Shown: in pieces, positions 61,101 to 64,000 of the stretch
How the letters are laid out: every line of letters starts with the position of its first letter
How positions within the stretch are numbered: position 1 is the first letter of the stretch
Assembly: GCA_963971405.1 (NCBI GenBank)
Contig: OZ020491.1
Location: 33,841,019-33,905,018, forward strand
Length of the DNA: 64,000 nt
Reading direction: 5' to 3'
From: Psococerastis gibbosa
Taxonomy: Eukaryota; Arthropoda; Insecta; Psocodea; Psocidae
Translations under genes and position numbers: made by a program
The notes under the pieces: model-generated
What the model was told of the DNA's origin: nothing
Databases searched by the model: none
The model's input: only the letters and a program-made list of their open reading frames with translations

Positions 61101-63236
61101 CTTCTTGCTCATTTATAATCTGTGTTCCGATGGTATAGGGCGGAAATATCGTCAGGGCTCGTATAGTTTAGATTAGTTTAGATGTAAGCGAAAAACAAAA
61201 AAAAAATCATTCAAAGCCCGCTCCCCCCCCCCCCCCTCTCCCTTCGACTCAAGGGTTACGGGTGAGGACTTTTGATATGTTCACCCCCTAACTAATCTAA
61301 ATAAAGTAACGAAGTCAATAATTGTGTTCCAAACAATTTCTTCTATACCTTTTTATTGCCTGTAATAAGTATATAATCGTCAAAATATCTTCAAAATTAG
61401 GGTGTTCTGTGATTGCCATTGTGCTAGCGCCACAGTGACAGCGTAGAAAGCTTTCTTTTGGAGATGGTAATTTAGGGAAGTTATAGTTCTCAGTTACCTT
61501 GAGAGTTTTCTAAGGCAGGTGAACCCTTGTATTACATGTTCCAGTCGCTCACACACTTGGCTGTGCGTGGTGCTGGCCTTACAAGCCCCCCCCCCCTTTG
61601 TCTCCTATTGTAGGTGTGGGTGTCCCCATTTTGTTTAAATTTCCCCCATACCTCAGGGCTTAAGATATGTGAAATGAAATTATTTAACATGTATGTACTT
61701 GGGGCTGTCATGTTACACATATATATAGGCTATATATATATCTTTACATTACTTCCTTAATTGAGTCATGCTCTATCAGCTAACGCCCGAATTTTAGGAG
61801 TAAAAAATGGGAGGACCTTACGGCAACCAGTTGCAGAAGAACAATAAAATTATTTCTTTAAACTCCAGTCCAGGCTTTCGATAAGCAACCAATATACCAA
61901 CAGTCATTCAGTAGGCTACGTATGATATATCATATTATTATGTATGCCACATTCAAAAACAGGCGCGAAAAACACAGCGTATGGGAACACAGTTCATCCT
62001 GCTGCTGAGGCTTACAAGTTTGATGGCCTCAATAGCTGTGTACTACAGAATACCATAACATATGCCGTGTACATTATCCAAAAAACTTGTCAAAATGTGC
62101 TAACCGGTCTGATGAGAGTTGGAAAGTTTGTAAAATGGTTGTTGGGTGGCTACACTACGGGGACCAATGATACCCGAATTATTTTAGCAATAGAAAAAAC
62201 TGAGTCCAGTTATTATGTGTTGACGTTATAAATGGCAGTTGGGTCTGTGGTTATAGGCAAACTGCTATCGGGGGCAACGGGTTACCCACAGACCGTCGAA
62301 CGTATAGTTTGCCATTGCTTCTATTTAAACGGTAATAAGCTGCTATACATACAGATGCAGGCCTATACATACGATATTTTAACTGCAAGAAACTCGCTAA
62401 TACTGAGAAATGGAGGGGTATGCTGAAAAAGCAGTAGCTTTGGACTTTGGAGGTAGCTTTTTGGAAATCGGTATTGGTAGGGAAGGTTTGGTAGATGGAG
62501 TAATCAGGGCATTCTTTAATTAAGTGAGGAATTGTAATGGTACCTGATTATTGTGAAGAGTTGCAAATAATATCACAAGGGGTTATCGGATGAGGAAAAT
62601 ATTACTAGTGTAAAAATCTAATTTCACTGTAAATATTATTCATTTTCTTCGCCGGTGCGGCGGTCCTAGGACGTTTTAACGACGTATTCCATCCAACTAA
62701 TCTTATAAAACGTAGGCTACTATGTCTTCTCCATTGACTATTGCGTCTCGTTGTTTTATATATGCCACTCTCTGTTTTCATACAGGAGTCAATTTTTTTT
62801 GTTGAATTTTAATTCATGACCCCTACTATCCAGCCAATCAAAAATCAAAAAATCAAAAATGCAAGTTGTTGTCGCTGATAAGCGATGAAGGCTACCTAAT
62901 TTACACTCTATTCCATGTGATGGTAATCAGAACAGGGTTAAAAGCGTTTGTATAATTATTTGTCCACAGTAGAAGCATCAACTGGCAGTTTCTCCCTGTG
63001 TTTACATACTGAAAAGTGTTCTATTATGACAATAAAAGTGACTATAAAAAGTCTAAGTTTACTTTACTTACATTGAACTTCTTTTGGTCGGGGCTGCATT
63101 CATTATACAAGTACGGGTTAACAACTTTCTCATTATAATTTTTTTAAACCTACCTTGTCCTGCCCAGATTGGCGTTTCCACTTAACAATGAAGAAGCCGC
63201 CTCCTGTAGGCGTTGGGCTTCGGTCTTGCGAGCCAT
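54919..63236 (-). CDS. Multi-exon gene for a Pro-rich, poly-E/poly-Q protein; incomplete model
   Basis: Exons in order: 63236-63154 (start ATG, MARKTEAQRLQEAASS), 60114-59932, 58583-58350, 57301-57263, 56824-56711, one starting at 56483 (end unresolved), 56018-55845 and 55295-54919. The first five junctions join in phase 2 with good donors (mostly GTAAGT or GTAGGT), and the last two modelled exons also fit phase 2. The last exon leaves in phase 1 (G/GTATGT), so the gene continues. Exon 2 has a basic nuclear-signal-like KATAKKRPMT. Exon 3 has about eight 18-bp repeats encoding SPPAPT. Exon 7 is Pro/Glu-rich (IREEPEEAPEALVTPPEAPP). Exon 8 has E-rich runs, 30 glutamines at 55130-55219, then LVDHDGWEWWQDVYVVVQGL. 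Most of the protein should be disordered. I do not recognise the family; host gene versus transposon protein is undecided. Confidence 0.6.
55130..55219 (-). repeat. CAG/CAA repeat, 30 codons of glutamine
   Basis: An uninterrupted poly-Q tract of mixed CAG and CAA codons, with GAG-rich Glu runs toward its N-terminal side. The mixture of codons implies selection for the peptide or age rather than a fresh pure-CAG expansion. Confidence 0.9.
56155..56245 (-). mobile_element. Worn Penelope-like terminal module
   Basis: On the minus strand, CTGAGACACCTGCAACCTTC, then AACGCAGAGCCATGCCACCG, then AAACGTTTGGAAG follow the order of the modules at 7.5-13.2 kb. A similar trace is at 55425-55490. Fossil. 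Confidence 0.45.
57641..57991. repeat. Fold-back repeat in the poly-Q gene intron
   Basis: Arms 57641-57762 and 57868-57991 are imperfect reverse complements (AAAACCACTTTTTTGGTTCC, GAAATCTCG, TATAAATAGGAAAGCAAA). This is a MITE-like structure. Confidence 0.6.
58381..58540 (-). repeat. 18-bp coding minisatellite (SPPAPT repeats)
   Basis: GCCACCGGCGCCCACCTC-type units, about eight, some with GCA for CCA. They lie in the third exon of the poly-Q gene. All six frames stay open because of the 18-bp period; the phase-2 splice frame gives SPPAPT. Confidence 0.9.
59330..59600 (-). CDS. Coding-like unit of unknown family (best copy)
   Basis: The minus strand is open for 74 codons: HTYSTRQRGDLARPAPRTAK, then ERLDAILQDFAYLRKIPIEL, then ending KAFYTITEALAQSQ and a stop near 59336. 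No start codon is present, so it would be a last exon; a TTTAG acceptor precedes it. Two decayed copies exist (46860-47060 plus, 61400-61630 minus), and similarity continues beyond the stop. It is therefore the 3' end of a repeated element or duplicated gene. Family not recognised. It lies in the poly-Q gene's intron between the second and third exons. Confidence 0.45.
60771..61355. mobile_element. TIR element (MITE), about 585 bp
   Basis: Ends of about 115 bp are inverted: AATTGTTTGCAACACAATTT, GACTTCGTAACTTTGTTTAG, GGTGAACATATCAACAGTCC on the left and their complements at 61235-61350. A poly-C run lies inside at 61227. No clear target duplication. Confidence 0.75.
61400..61630 (-). pseudogene. 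Decayed copy of the 59.3-59.6 kb unit
   Basis: The minus strand shares HTYNRRQRG, VRPAPRTAKC and the AGAAAGCTTTCTACGCTGTC region, but is interrupted by a C-run and stops. Confidence 0.55.
61640..63153. other. Unassigned intron sequence of the poly-Q gene
   Basis: Two adjacent plus-strand frames at 61944-62426 show no family features. Confidence 0.3.
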
Positions 63237-63568
63237 CACGACTGTAAAAAAAAGAGAAAAACTACTATTTTAATTCTCACCTCCAGGTCATACTTTTCTG
63301 GGGGTGGCACTTCGGTGCTATACCACCCCTTAACAATTCATTAGTAAACCCACCCGATAATCCACCTGCATTACTTACAAGACAGCCGTCTGAAGCATTA
63401 TCCTTGGACTGTTACAAATACATGATTTTTATTTATTTCCAGACGGCTCACTTGCTAATCAGGGTCCTCGAGTCGTTGGACTAGCTGGCCCAGTAATGCA
63501 CCGCCAATGCTGATGCTCAGGTAGATGCCACCTGCCCACACTTCATTTGTACCATATTATAAGCCTGC

Positions 63569-64000
63569 CATACCTCCCGGTTTACCCGGGAGGCTCCTGG
63601 TTTTCAGCCCAATCTCCCGGCTTCTGGGTGAATGTTTTCGGGAGGCCGTAATCTCTCGGTTTAGGAAAATCTCCCAGTTTTTCTAAGACATGAAATTGAG
63701 TGGTGTAATTTTACGATTAAGTATACATTTTAATCGAATTATGTGCAATTGTATTCATCGCCTGTAAATGCTAATCTCCGCAAAACCCCTCTATTTCAGG
63801 CCTATTGTTCACAATTTTTCAAACGGGGGAGACCCCCTGGCCCCCTTGTTTCCAACTACCTACTTAATTAGTTAATTCATTACATGTAAAACCAGAACGT
63901 TACTGCTATCAAAATGAGCAAAACCCCACTACATCAAGCCAATTTTTCAAAAACAATTTAACCGGGGGAGACCCTCGGGCAATTTTCGCCTTTATAATCT
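63569..64000 (+). mobile_element. Left part of a hAT-like element cut by the window edge
   Basis: ATACCTCCCGGTTTACCCGG is followed by repeated CTCCCGG/CGGGAGG words, like the subterminal motif arrays of the hATs at 4.1 and 38.8 kb. Two copies of the CGGGGGAGACCC module follow at about 63825 and 63965. The right end is outside the window. Confidence 0.45.

Overview
The window is AT-rich animal DNA with introns (GT-AG boundaries with matching phases) and almost no conserved host coding sequence. The transposon families present (THAP/DDE transposase with a SAP-SWIM-YqaJ nuclease, BED-type hAT, Harbinger-like, mariner, pogo, Penelope-like, tRNA-derived SINEs, several LINE tails) point to a metazoan, most likely an invertebrate. 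The phylum cannot be fixed from the sequence. The octamer TAGGCCTA is far more common than base composition predicts and is a possible lineage signature.

Layout. 0-4 kb: the end of a reading frame that enters from the left edge, a small TIR element, and a frameshifted THAP fragment framed by a perfect 22-bp inverted repeat. 4.1-5.9 kb: a non-autonomous hAT with perfect 8-bp target duplications, carrying a Harbinger-like element that itself carries a palindromic MITE. 6.1-16 kb: two apparently intact convergent transposon genes. One is a three-exon SAP-SWIM-YqaJ nuclease (+). The other is a two-exon THAP-DDE_Tnp_4 transposase (-). This matches an ISL2EU-type element, invaded by a fossil Penelope-like retroelement, LINE, SINE and mariner pieces. 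16-26 kb: THAP and LINE scraps, two hAT MITEs, and a 1-kb tandem duplication with a SINE in only one unit. 26.7-35.8 kb: a 2.3-kb segment carrying a long-TIR element is present twice in direct orientation. The second copy is flanked by 180-bp direct repeats of its target. A third, older inverted copy lies at 52-54.4 kb. 38.8-44.6 kb: a complete hAT transposon with an intact three-exon BED/hAT transposase and perfect 8-bp duplications. 44.8-54 kb: a possible host first exon, LINE, pogo and mariner remnants, and a three-unit 335-bp tandem array. 54.9-63.2 kb: a multi-exon minus-strand gene for a low-complexity proline-rich/poly-E/poly-Q protein, in which every intron I could resolve between modelled exons is phase 2. 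It is interleaved with further repeats. The window ends in what looks like another hAT-like terminus.

How genes work together. The transposase and the nuclease at 6-16 kb are best read as the two proteins of one cut-and-paste element. The hAT gene at 39.3-43.2 kb could mobilise its own element and possibly related shorter ones; the 4.1-kb hAT shares its first-exon pattern. No function can be named for the minus-strand poly-Q gene.
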